Assembly: GCF_001949145.1 (NCBI RefSeq)
Contig: NW_019091417.1
Location: 473,243 to 537,242 of the forward strand
Reading direction: 5' to 3'
Source of the DNA: Acanthaster planci
Lineage: Eukaryota; Echinodermata; Asteroidea; Valvatida; Acanthasteridae
DNA: 64,000 nucleotides
Positions 32,793 through 43,621 of this stretch are shown here, in pieces (the first letter of the stretch is position 1; every line of letters starts with the position of its first letter). The position numbers and the translations under genes are program-made. The notes beneath the pieces were generated by a model, which was not told where the DNA came from, ran no database searches, and saw nothing but the letters and a program-made list of their open reading frames with translations.

Positions 32793-34884
32793 AATGCATT
32801 CATCCTTTTGTAATTCTGTTTGATATCATGAGCAACTTCTACATAGGTTTTATTGCTGCGGCTTTGGGGCAGCATAGTGACTGTCCTCAACAGTATTGCC
32901 TAGGTTTTCTACGTCAGGATACAATGTCACACCGCTATAACGCCACTCCTGCATGAATCCTCCTACATGTGCCTCCTAAATGGAAATGCGAACTAGATTT
33001 TTATCCTAATTTAACACCTGGTATAATAATTACAGAAACATAGTCCAACGGAACGTCTACTTTTACATTTCCTGAGCCCTTTCAAAGCTGACGTATACAG
33101 GAAATCAACATTTCTATTGGCCAGGAACGTCCTGATGTCTCCTGGCCCTCTGGGTCACACATGGCCCTGCAGGGATAGACGTGACGACAGTCAGGCATGT
33201 TTCTGCTAATAAATCGAGTCATTTTCCCATTGGTACTTCATTTGTCTCATGTACACTTCTGACACTCTGTGGATGAAGCACACATTTTAAATTACAGCAG
33301 CTAGTCACTGCATGATGTGTTCTCGCAAAAGGTTTTAGCTTCACCCACGTACCTAGATGCTGCCCTCTGTTTATGCGCTCAAGTGTTAGTATTATTTGTC
33401 CTGCGTAATAATTTAATTCTTTAAATCTATTTTTAATTTAAATATGCGCATTCTTGCCATGTACTATCTATGTGTCTTTGTAGGGCAATGTTGACATAAA
33501 TGTTGAACCTAAATTACTAGCCAGAGTTACTTTCAGCCTGAGGAACGCAATGTGGAATACACTGCCAAATGGGGGCAGCAACAGTGTAGAAATTGTACCT
33601 ATAGCAGCGCCTTCCTTTCAAAGGGACAGTTGTTTAACGATTGGGAAAAATGGGGAAATGTTTCAGGCAATGTTGTATTCGAGTCCATTACAAGTCCTTT
33701 CATAGGTCCCTTCACACGCCCAGTCATGAGTCCCTTCACAAGGCTAGTCGTAAGTATGAGGGTAAACAATGACAAAGGAATGTTTTTGTCACAGCTCATT
33801 TTAAAAGCTTGTGAATTGGCTTAAGACCGCATGACTTGTGATGGGCTTACAGGGACTTGCAGGGAATTGTGATGGACTTGAATACAACACTTGTCTCGGG
33901 GGGAAAAACCCAAAACCTTCCTTCAGATTTGATACTGCCTCCACCATTGATTCAGATTTTTTTCAGCACTTGATTTTCCTTTTGACTTAAATCTCCTTTT
34001 AAATCGGTAAAAGTGATGCAAGCACATACTGTCCAAGGTAAACGTAAACTGTCAAATGGAGGCACTCAGAACGTACACAGTCTTAAAGCGCACTTTCTCC
34101 GTGTGGTGGCATTTTTATTTTATCTTATTCGCTTTTGTCTATCCAAAGACATGCCCCAGTTAAAACAGTCTAATTACAGTTGAGTTTTATTTGCTTGCAC
34201 CATTTTTACTTTGGGGGCCTCAGCATGCAATCATTATATTATCAAGTCGATTGTATGTGACCATTACGAAGCGCTATTTGTGCAGAGTGTAGATAGTAGA
34301 AGAGCAGCGAATAGGAGAGTTGCATCGGAGTGAGCATGCCCTGTTCAACTAAGAACCATCACTTGTCACTTTTACTTAAGCAAAATGACATTAAAATGGC
34401 AACAAGAAAATGGGAACGATTCTGAAGGTGATGATGGGAGAAAAGAGGTCAGCATATAATACAGTAAAAATGTCACTTGAAAAGTAGGCCTATTGTTTTA
34501 AATGTGAAATCGGGCAGAAGGATTTAGTGAAGATTAATGTATTGGCCTCTATGAGACTAGTTGTACAAATAAAAAGTATAGAACATGTTCTGTTTCAATT
34601 AAATAATTCATGCTTAGTGTAAAGCTTAAAAAAAGAGATTTTGAAAAAAGCGACTGCCGTAAGGACGTATAATACAGAACGATACACAATTCCCTTTATA
34701 ACACCTCACCCACAGATTCTGTATCTTAATTAATATAATCGCGATATTTCTTGCTACATGGATATGCATGGCCAAACCTGTAGCAACCACTATAATGTAA
34801 CCAGTATCATCGGTATTGCAAATGCATACAGGTCTGTGTGTTGCTCGCACCCTAGGCGCTATAGCACTATGTTGAGAGCCGGGT

Positions 34885-35328
34885 TCAAACAATTTGTGAA
34901 GAGGTGTTTTGTAAGAATCGTAGTAAATTTTCACCAAAGTCGTATTCAAAATATAGGCATACTTTAACTGTGTTTAGCGGTCGAATCTGTGGAAGGGGTG
35001 TTATAAATTCTGACAGCTTCACCTCAGGAAAAAGAGAAGGCTTCATAATCTCATCTGAACGTTGGTTTTCACACAATGCTCGAAGAAGTCCGTATTTTTG
35101 TGATACAGCCATAATTATCGAAGACAAAGTTTCATTAGAAATCAACACGCTTGAGTAAGTCCGTATCGACCCAGCTGTCTCCTTCATTAGCTCCATGTCT
35201 TATCCTGCACCGCTCGAAGTAGTCAATACTTGTGTAATACAGTCGTAATTATGGAATATAGGGTTTCATCAGAGATCGACACGCTTGAGTGAGTCCAAAT
35301 CGACTCATTTGCTCCCTTCAGTAGCTCT
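34885..35328 (+). repeat. Imperfect tandem duplication beside N gap
   Basis: Two units of roughly 125 bp share ATACAG-C-TAATTAT, GTTTCAT-AGA, ATC-ACACGCTTGAGT-AGTCC and TAGCTC. A third diverged unit is at 62940-63070. The array continues into the gap. Confidence 0.6.
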
Positions 35329-35735
35329 NNNNNNNNNNNNNNNNNNNNNNNNNNNNNNNNNNNNNNNNNNNNNNNNNNNNNNNNNNNNNNNNNNNNNNNN
35401 NNNNNNNNNNNNNNNNNNNNNNNNNNNNNNNNNNNNNNNNNNNNNNNNNNNNNNNNNNNNNNNNNNNNNNNNNNNNNNNNNNNNNNNNNNNNNNNNNNNN
35501 NNNNNNNNNNNNNNNNNNNNNNNNNNNNNNNNNNNNNNNNNNNNNNNNNNNNNNNNNNNNNNNNNNNNNNNNNNNNNNNNNNNNNNNNNNNNNNNNNNNN
35601 NNNNNNNNNNNNNNNNNNNNNNNNNNNNNNNNNNNNNNNNNNNNNNNNNNNNNNNNNNNNNNNNNNNNNNNNNNNNNNNNNNNNNNNNNNNNNNNNNNNN
35701 NNNNNNNNNNNNNNNNNNNNNNNNNNNNNNNNNNN
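35329..35735. other. Assembly gap (N run)
   Basis: 407 N inside a locally repetitive block (34885-35328), which probably caused the gap. Confidence 0.99.
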
Positions 35736-36048
35736 CACAAACCGGTGATATGGGAGGCGATCCCTTGCGCAGGTGCTCATACCTATTTGGAGTGGTTTTA
35801 ACACGTGGGCATTTCATGGCCTGTTATACAGTGACGATGGTATTAGCCATCACGTTAGAGCACTTGCATCGTGAGGACAGGTCTTTGTTCTTGTGCGATA
35901 AACTTGAGGAGACCTTAGTACTTCATTGTCCTTAAATGTAACAAACATGTCCTCTGTGAGGGCGCTACATGCAGCTCCTCTGTGAATGTTTGTCTCTGCG
36001 GATCTGGATCTGTGATTCTAACGCTGGTTCACTGCATAGGCAAGTCTA

Positions 36049-36189
36049 GGCCCAGTTTGTTTCATACGGATCCGGATCGGATCAGTGATCCATCATTGGT
36101 TCACTGACACCCAAACCCGCCTAATGGATGGAGCAAACCAGCGATGGGATCACTGATCGAGTTCCAGATCCGTGTGAAACAACTGGCCC
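36049..36189. mobile_element. MITE with GGCCCAGTTTGTTTCA ends
   Basis: The left GGCCCAGTTTGTTTCATACG and right CGTGTGAAACAACTGGCCC ends are inverted, followed inward by GGATCAGTGATC and GATCACTGATC. A half-similar segment (GGATCTGGATCTGTGATTC) adjoins at 36000-36035. Confidence 0.7.
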
Positions 36190-36955
36190 GAGGACATCTT
36201 GATTTCGGGGGTGCGTACTCCAGTGAACACGAGTAGGATATGCGTGCGCATTACACTCGGGTGCCCCCTTCAGCGAGAGTATACTCTTGCTGACTCACGG
36301 GTCATAGGACATACTGTGAGCGACAAATAAAACTGCTGAGTGTTCGTAACCTGTAAATCCACTCCCGAAACCTGTTGCATATTGCATCCAAGTTATAGAC
36401 ATTAATGACAAAGTCCCACCCCAAGTTTATAGGGCATCATTTTCAGCTGTGCGGGACACTAGCGTCATCAGGCCTACAATTTTTGAAGAAAAAAAATAAG
36501 AAAGTATTGTTTGCATCTCTGCACCACAAAAAGCGCATTTATAGTCACTGTAATCAGCTTCAAGCCTCGGTCGCATCGTGTTAACCTTGATCCGTCACCT
36601 CTCGCTGCCCTACTTTTGAATTGAATAGATGTATTGGCCACTATATAAAAGCAAGACGAAGTTTTCTCATGATTGATTTTATATGAAGTTTGGAAAGATA
36701 AAGATTTAAAAACTTAGTTGTTTGTAATTTGACAACTGATTACGTCATCCTCAACCATGTAGGCTTACCTTAGGACTTGGGTTGATGTTTACACCAACAT
36801 GTTAGTTCATATTCTGTGTACCATGCTGAATATAGGATCAGATAATTGTAGTCCCGAAGAAAACAGAGGGCGCAAAACATGGAATTGTATGAATTCAAAA
36901 GGATGATTGGCTTGAGCCCAATCAGCTTAAAGCAGAAAGATGGACCATTTCAAAT

Positions 36956-37228
36956 GGGGTTAGCGGGTTAGCGTACGGCTCTTTCCTTGCTTTCTACCAG
37001 TGAGGCCCGGGTTCGAGTGGCTTGGCCCAGGCTTTAAGTGCATTTGGTTTCCAGTCTATACTCGCTCTCGCGTTTTTTCCCGGGTACTCCGGTTTCCTCC
37101 TGCCTCTAAAACTGGACCTTCTTCCTACCTCCGTAATGTGATGCTGATTAATAAAGGTTATGAATAAACGTATAGTTGTTGGCGCAAATAGCCGGAGTAG
37201 TCGAAAGCACCATTAGAACAAAACAGCA
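36956..37228 (+). mobile_element. tRNA-derived SINE, copy B
   Basis: Same head (GGTTAGCG...), B box (GGGTTCGAGTGG), body (CCGGTTTCCTCCTGCC) and tail (AATAAAGGTTATGAATAAAC) as copy A at 11362-11636, in opposite orientation. Confidence 0.8.
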
Positions 37229-37853
37229 CTACAACTTAACCCAGTTGGTGATAGCGTGGAGCACCCTCAGTTTTCCAATGACACGCCTCAAAAATCAGCG
37301 AAGTCATCAAACTAGAAATCGACATGGACCGATCACCTAGTGTTTGTAACTTAAACAAACACGTCTTTTGTAAGTATCAAAGGGCACCAAATAGAGCATA
37401 AAATGAGTATGAGGTCGCAGACACAAAGACTGCAGTAAATACGGTAGTGCATTGTGGTGTGGTTTTCAAATTCGTATACTGGCATTGAGGGATGCAGTGG
37501 CCATGCCTTAATTCTGACTATGTGAACGGCTGTGCCAGTATCAGATTGGATGATCTTCAGTGCGGAAAATGGCTGAATTGGTAAGATATAATCGATATTT
37601 TACGTCAAGTGGGAGCACTTTGCTATAGGATCTACCATAGTACATCATAGTCTATTTGCCTACCAGACTGTTCGGTCGCATTAGTGAACTTTCGCGTGTT
37701 CTCTCTTCTGGTTCCTTCTAACCTCGTATGTTCAGCATCTGAGAGTAGGAAAGATGCTGTTCCAATGTATCAGACAATTAAATGAATAAATGTAAAAAGA
37801 AGGGATCTCCATCACTTTATTCTTGCGCGACTCCTCATCTCGGACTGAACCCA

Positions 37854-38051
37854 TCAGTCAGTGCCCCTATTCAATAAAACGCTTCTATTGCTGAAAAATT
37901 CAACCATTTTAAAGCCACACCATAGAATGAAGACAATAAAGTTTACGAGTACAGGTACCGCAAAAGCAGCAATAACACTAGAGCGTACACTGGATATTAA
38001 CGTTAATAGTTCATCTTCATCAATACATCGTTCTTCAGTTTGAGTATTCAT
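37854..38051 (-). CDS. Possible small membrane-protein ORF, unknown
   Basis: 65 codons with an acidic start (MNTQTEERCIDEDELL) and one hydrophobic segment (VPVLVNFIVFILW). It could be a first exon or a chance ORF. No homolog is recognised. Confidence 0.2.
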   Translation of the reverse strand: MNTQTEERCIDEDELLTLISSVRSSVIAAFAVPVLVNFIVFILWCGFKMVEFFSNRSVLLNRGTD

Positions 38052-38364
38052 TCCAATTACTTCTACAGGATTTTTCTGGAGGCTTTATTAAAATCTCGGC
38101 TAGAAACAGTGAACAAACAGTCCCGTGATCGCTGATTTGTTCACACACAGCACTTTTAGTAAACTTTGATATAATGCTGGATATTGCTAACTGGCTGGGA
38201 TTTGCCGACATGACCTAAATTATTCCCAGCATAAGCAGAACGAGGGCTTTCCTTTCATCACTTTTATAGAAATACCTTGGAAATACCCCCAGTCGTAGAT
38301 GGTTTGTCAGTTTGCTGAGGAGCGCTTCGCTGTAAAAACAACGCTTAGATTTTTGACACGTATA

Positions 38365-38577
38365 TAAACACATTGTTTGTACCCACTTTTTTTTACATGT
38401 TTAAGCACGACATGTTTAGTGTTATGCGTTTAGGAATGTGTTGAAATACTAAGCGGATTTCAAAAAGTAAACATGTACTACCGAAAAGTATTGAGCGTTT
38501 AAACACATTCCTAAACACATTTTAATAAACATGTCATTGGGTGAACGTGTGGACGAAGTGGGTACAGAGAGTGTTTA
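38365..38577. mobile_element. Foldback MITE with TAAACAC...GTACCCACTT ends
   Basis: TAAACACATTGTTTGTACCC at the left is mirrored by GGGTACAGAGAGTGTTTA at the right. Inner pairs such as TTTAGGAATGTGTT and AACACATTCCTAAA also match. Confidence 0.7.
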
Positions 38578-40035
38578 AACTCTAAACTTCATTTTTGTCC
38601 CCCTTGCTGAAGCCCATAGTAAATGTTTATCTAAATTTCTGTTATACCGCATTCGTCTTTGATAAACAGTCATACAGAGTCACGGTTTACTCCTTATTTT
38701 AGCTTGAGAACGAAAAGATTAGCTGAGTTGGTTGTGGGCTTATGGATGTTCAAAGCTCCCAATAGCGGTCAAATCGAGAAAAAATGAGACGGCGCACAAT
38801 GAACTTCGCTTTAGTGTCTATGTTCAAGTCAAATTTGACGGACTCAGTTTGGATTTTATCAATATAAGTTTTAAATCATGTTAAAGCATTTTAACTAGTC
38901 TTTTATACGCTGAAAGAACGAAATTAATACCCCGACGGTTGAGAAGATGTGAATTAAATTACTCTAAAAGCTGTTTTTTTCCCTTAGTTTTCAGACTGTA
39001 TTGCACAGTGACTGTGGTTGTTCCCAGAGTTGTTCCTTATGTTGTGGCTACGAATTCACATGATCCCCAAATAAATGTGATTTTCGTTTTCATTCAAAAA
39101 ACAAATAGCAATCTGACATTATTTTCACTCATAACCTCAGCTTCGTGTTTGTAGAAATATTCGGAGATACTGTTGTGATTAGAAATTTAACATTAACTTG
39201 GACTGACAGAGTTAAATTTGATTTAAAGAGATTGTGCCGGTTTCTAGAGACTATTCTTTTTCCGTTAGACTGTCAGCCAGCATATCCTCTTTATCCCAGT
39301 GATATTCTGATTGATTAGCTATAGGACTGGCTGTCAGAAAACGATTATTAATCTTAAAAAGGCTTCCAGTCCAAGTTTATATACTTTCAATCATATTACC
39401 ACACCATCCAACCTATCCAAAAAACGAATGCTATAGTATAAAAAAGGGCCATACATCGGAAATTGACGCCTTCCACCGTTAAAGGAGTTATCAGATCAAT
39501 ATTTTGCTTCCTCTCCCCGCAAAATGTGCCCCGCCCCTCATGGAAAACTCCGGGCCACGTAAACTCTACAGATTATGTCAAAATAAAATATTATTCGTAA
39601 CTTTCGAACTTGTTACAGAGCTCAAGACTTAAGAAAGGGATTAGTTGCAATTCACCAGAATTTCACTTTGTGTAAGCCACCGTGTGCCAGAAGCAAAGAA
39701 ATACATGCACATATCTCGCCTCATAAGAGGACGCTGCACGTTAGCTAGGGCACTTCATTAACAAGTGGAATTAGCAACCAATAAAATGAAATTATTTGAC
39801 ACGTTGCTTCACAGGATTGGTTGACAATAAGCCAATAATTTTACACATAAACTTATGATGGAAATTAACTATAGTTAAACAAGTCAAACGGTTCCCTCCA
39901 AAATATGTACATAGCTTTCAAGTCACTGATGCAGCCATTAGCATAGAAGAAACCTGCAGCTATGAAATTTCCAAAAGCTAATTTAGAAGAAGCGGTCCCT
40001 TAAAGGTCTCTTTAAAGGGGAAACTGTCCTAGAGA

Positions 40036-40562
40036 CTGTAAAGCCTGATTTCCATATCGACGTAAGAAACGCAGAGATCAACGCATTCAAGACGCAGACT
40101 GCAACGCGGATATATGGAAATATGCCAAACGGAGGTGTCGCTGACAAGACAAACGCAAATAACCTGCGACCGAACGAAAATGTTGAGCCAGGTTCAACTT
40201 TGCCGACTGGTAGCCGTGTTATCCCCATATAAACACGCATGCTGGCATGACTGGTGCGCAACAAAGTCCCTCTTTCTTAGTTCCACGAATTTTGCCCATT
40301 TTCTCCTTAATACTTAAACGTCATACCCTCATGATCAACTAAATAGATCACCATTTACGAAATGCACGAAAGTGGAGTACAGGTTTGATACAGTCAATCT
40401 AAAAGGGTATTTTCCGAAAAAATTACAAAGAGTTTGGTCGCCATTTCGTTTCAATTTTTGAGTGGAAGTGTCGTCATGTACCGTCTCTTCTGTTCATGTC
40501 TGCGTCTTCGTGTCTTGCGAACCGCCTGCGTTACAAATGACCATATGGAAACCAGGCTTAAT
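40036..40562. mobile_element. Foldback element with AAGCCTGATTTCCATAT ends
   Basis: AAAGCCTGATTTCCATAT at the left and ATATGGAAACCAGGCTT at the right are inverted ends. The internal part matches 30285-30705 reversed. It is upstream of the fucosyltransferase. Confidence 0.65.
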
Positions 40563-41168
40563 ATGAATGTGACTGGTCAACGCGGGATGAATGATCTCCC
40601 AAACCCACTTCTGAAAAGCCACTACCAGCTCACTGACATTCTAGGTTAAGGTTCAAGAATTTTTTTCTGGTAAGCTTTCAAGTTCCATTTTTAAAGCCGG
40701 TTTATTCTGAATCTTTAAAGCAATTCAGTGAATAAGAGGTTGGCTTGATTTCGCAGGTACACTTCTGCCATAAGGCTGACTGAACAATCCCACAAAGCAT
40801 TGCAAATGTTGAGGGTTATTAGAATGCAGTTAACCGCTTCGAATTACGTGTCCACGGTTCGAATTTATAAGCTCGTGCGTAATTCAAGCCACAGACAAGA
40901 GCACAGCGTCCTATTAAAGCTTGGAAGCCTTACAGTGATGGTAACAGGCTCGTGGAAAAGTGGTGCGCGTATGCCTCTTCGATCAATGTGGTTCGTAAGT
41001 GACTTCGTCACAAAGGCAGACGCGACACGATTTGCAGGCTCTCATTGGACAATCGTTGAAGTTGCGCGTTAACTTCCGGTTCCATGGCACCATGTAAGTA
41101 CTTAGTGTATTTTAATGCAAGAGAGCCGAAGCAATTTCTATTGTATACGTATGCATATAAATAGATAG

Positions 41169-41217
<49 letters not shown>
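41169..41217. repeat. (CAAT)n microsatellite
   Basis: About twelve perfect CAAT units. Confidence 0.97.
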
Positions 41218-41218
<1 letters not shown>

Positions 41219-41308
41219 AAACGACGACCAATGCATGTAACCCTATGTGCAATGCACGTGTGCAGTGGGCGTGATTTAAACTGAAGTGACGTTACACTTA
41301 CGAACTGG

Positions 41309-41570
41309 ATAGACCTTTTTCCTGTGATGTCACAATCGTGCTGGCCCGCCATGTGTTGTGATGGTAATGAGCGGGGAGTATTGCGATGGTAATCTACTTA
41401 TTCAAGATAAAGTAGTCAAGCATGCAGTGTTCGCACATGCGCCTGCACTTGCATGGTTGAAGCTGCGCGTAGGAATTATGCGATCGCCGTGGCCAATGCG
41501 GTCCACACGTGGTGGTACTGTACTGTAGTTTAGCGTTATCCAGTCACGTGGGTCAAAAAGGCCTTTAGGT
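41309..41570. mobile_element. MITE with TATAGACC ends, copy 2
   Basis: Starts ATAGACCTTTTTCCTGTGAT and ends CACGTGGGTCAAAAAGGCC. It is reverse-oriented relative to 21122-21335 and lies upstream of the fucosyltransferase exon. Confidence 0.7.
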
Positions 41571-42224
41571 GCTGCGACTTGCGAACAGTGTGCAGGCATC
41601 TGAAGCTTCAGAACGCGTACGTTTAACACGTTTGTTCGGTCCTAATAGACTGTGCGTGCATTTAGTTTGTATATTAGCGCATGAGCAATAGTGGCATGTG
41701 GTCGTCGGCCTGAAAAGTTATTCGAGCAGACGACGCATATCGGTGGTGACCCGTGTGACAGATTTGTTCTGCCTCTTCCCTAAAAGACCTCATGTGTGAA
41801 TAAATTGCCAAGAATCTTTCAAATGGTGATACTTAACAGCTTCTTGTAAGAAAGATATCTGAAAAAAGAGGTGGAACATGTCAAAATTACAACAAAGGAT
41901 AACTGTGAAAAAATTATCGTTTTTTACCAACGTTGTGTCTCATTTTCACAAATTTTTCCGGGTTTACCTTCAAGTAACTTTGCTGCCACATGAAAGACTA
42001 GTAACTCTTTTGAAGAAAAAAGTTCATTCTTGGTAGAAAACCTTTTTTTTTATTTATTTACCTTTTCCACTGGGACCCATTTTCCGTATTTTTCACCTTT
42101 TCACATTTCTGTCGAATTCCCCTCCGATCATCGGCGATACTGTCAGATTACAAAGGTTTAAACAAGTGCAGTCCAGTTTTACAGTGTTTCAAATAAATGT
42201 CTTTTCACAATTTTTGTTCTGCAG

Positions 42225-43517
42225 AGACTGCACTTCTTGCCTGTTATAGGTGTCGTTCTTCTTGGAGTGGACCTTCTTCTTAGTCTTTGGATATTGAATT
42301 CGATGACGACAGGACCTCCAAAGCCCGTTTCTAGGGCAAAAAACATCAGTTCTTCCACCAAAAGAAAATGTTCACGCGTTATTCCACTGGCGGCAAAGGA
42401 CACCAAGTCTGCTGGAATGGATGATTTGATGACAACCATCGGAGAGCCACGTAGTTACAAGATCCAGGTTTACGACACTCGAAAACACTTGACGAAAAAA
42501 ACTAACACCTTTAGACGCATCCTGCAGCATTCAAAGGGTGGCCCAAATCCCCGAGCTGACGTCCAGTGTGGCAATAACTGCACCATTGAGATTACTATTG
42601 CTGACGATAAAAATAACTTCACAGGAATGGACGCTGTCCTCTTTCATTTTTACATGGAGTTAGTTCCACTTCATATACCCCCTGCAGACATGAACCCTGA
42701 ACAGACGTGGGTGTATTGCTCGTGGGAACCACCGCACAGAACCGCCGCACCGATCGGTCACCAACCAAAACTAACGGGCTTAGCAGCCAACGTTGAGTGG
42801 ACCTACCATCGAGCATCCGATATCACGACTCCATTCGGATTCTACCGGCCCGGGATACCCACGGTAAATAGAACAAAGACGGCCGATGAATGGCTACAAG
42901 GAAAGACAAAGTTGGCCATCTGGATTGGAAGCAATTGCAAAACTACAGCCTGGCCAAGACTACGCTTTGTCCGAAAGCTCAAGAATTACATCCAAATCGA
43001 CATGTACGGAGGGTGTGGAAAGCTCAAATGCCTACCAAGAATGTCGCCCAAATGCGCTGTGGACCTGGTGCGAAAGTACAAGTTCTATTTAGCCTTGGAG
43101 AACTCTGAATGCGAAGAGTACATCACAGAGAAAGTTTGGGACAAAACTCTCCTTCGAGGAGTTGTTCCCGTCGTTTATGGTGCCAGACGGAGAGACTATG
43201 AAGTGTTGCTCCCTCCCAATTCATTTATTTACATTGGGGACTATAAGAATATCAAAGAACTGGCGGATTACTTGAAACTGTTGGACGCTCGCCCCGACTT
43301 GTATGCCAAGTACTTCGAATGGCAATACAGTGGGACCGCCGTTACAACTGAAATATTTTACGGGATTTTCGACCTGACAAGGTTTTGCCATCTTGTGCCG
43401 ATCATTGAAAGAGTTCGGAGAGGCGAGTTGAAACGAACACAAGTTTTGTCGCGAGATTATGTTCAAACGTGTCGACAGAAGTCACTCTCCAATGTGGAAA
43501 TCTTGGATACGTGGTAA
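42225..43517 (+). CDS. Alpha-1,3-fucosyltransferase, GT10 family, main exon
   Basis: Moves fucose from GDP-fucose to GlcNAc-type acceptors in the Golgi, as known for family GT10. The exon starts after acceptor tttgttctgcag with RLHFLPVIGVVLLGV and continues LLLSLWIL, a signal anchor, so a type II protein. The catalytic part shows TWVYCSWEPP, VEWTYHRASDITTPFG, KLAIWIGSNC, RFVRKLKNYIQIDMYGGCG, FYLALENSECEEYITEKVWD and GVVPVVYGA, the GT10 signature near residue 285. It ends in TAA with no intron over about 430 codons, usual for this family in animals. There is no ATG in frame before the hydrophobic anchor (the first is at 42303), so the start codon should be in an upstream exon I could not place. 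It is flanked on both sides by fucose-binding lectin genes. Confidence 0.92.
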   Translation, partial: RLHFLPVIGVVLLGVDLLLSLWILNSMTTGPPKPVSRAKNISSSTKRKCSRVIPLAAKDTKSAGMDDLMTTIGEPRSYKIQVYDTRKHLTKKTNTFRRILQHSKGGPNPRADVQCGNNCTIEITIADDKNNFTGMDAVLFHFYMELVPLHIPPADMNPEQTWVYCSWEPPHRTAAPIGHQPKLTGLAANVEWTYHRASDITTPFGFYRPGIPTVNRTKTADEWLQGKTKLAIWIGSNCKTTAWPRLRFVRKLKNYIQIDMYGGCGKLKCLPRMSPKCAVDLVRKYKFYLALENSECEEYITEKVWDKTLLRGVVPVVYGARRRDYEVLLPPNSFIYIGDYKNIKELADYLKLLDARPDLYAKYFEWQYSGTAVTTEIFYGIFDLTRFCHLVPIIERVRRGELKRTQVLSRDYVQTCRQKSLSNVEILDTW

Positions 43518-43615
43518 CTAAGAACACCGAGTTGAGATTAGGTCGAAACATAAGCAAAGGCTCCTCAATTTATTTCAATCCGACGTTATCACAAAATGCA
43601 AGTAAACGTAGTGAA

Positions 43616-43621
43616 AATAAA
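43616..43621 (+). terminator. Candidate polyadenylation signal of fucosyltransferase
   Basis: AATAAA about 100 bp after the TAA. Confidence 0.5.

Larger units (their letters stand above)
34380..35930 (+). repeat. Orphan 5'-flank block, relative of 62330-63230
   Basis: Shares ACATTAAAATGGCAACA, GATTTAGTGAA, TATTGGCCTC, the GACTGCCGT-ACGACG stretch, CCCTTTATAACA-CTCACCCAC and GGGAGGCGATCCC in the same order with 62330-63100. The end (GTGG...CATTTC-TGGC) resembles the sequence just before exon 1 of lectin copy 2. No PAN exon follows it. Confidence 0.6.
32284..42224. other. Region between lectin copy 1 and the fucosyltransferase exon
   Basis: No gene is recognised in these 9.9 kb. They hold a foldback (32574-32792), the orphan 5' block (34380-35930) with an N gap, a MITE (36049-36189), a SINE (36956-37228), a foldback (38365-38577), a foldback (40036-40562), a CAAT microsatellite (41169-41217) and a MITE (41309-41570). 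A first exon of the fucosyltransferase should lie here but was not identified. Confidence 0.6.

Noticed and set aside
35285-35935. Long open frames across the N run (up to 216 codons)
   Set aside because: More than half is N. The frames exist only because N is read as X.
41169-41217. CAAT array considered as a CRISPR-like or regulatory array
   Set aside because: Simple four-base microsatellite in an animal genome; no spacers.
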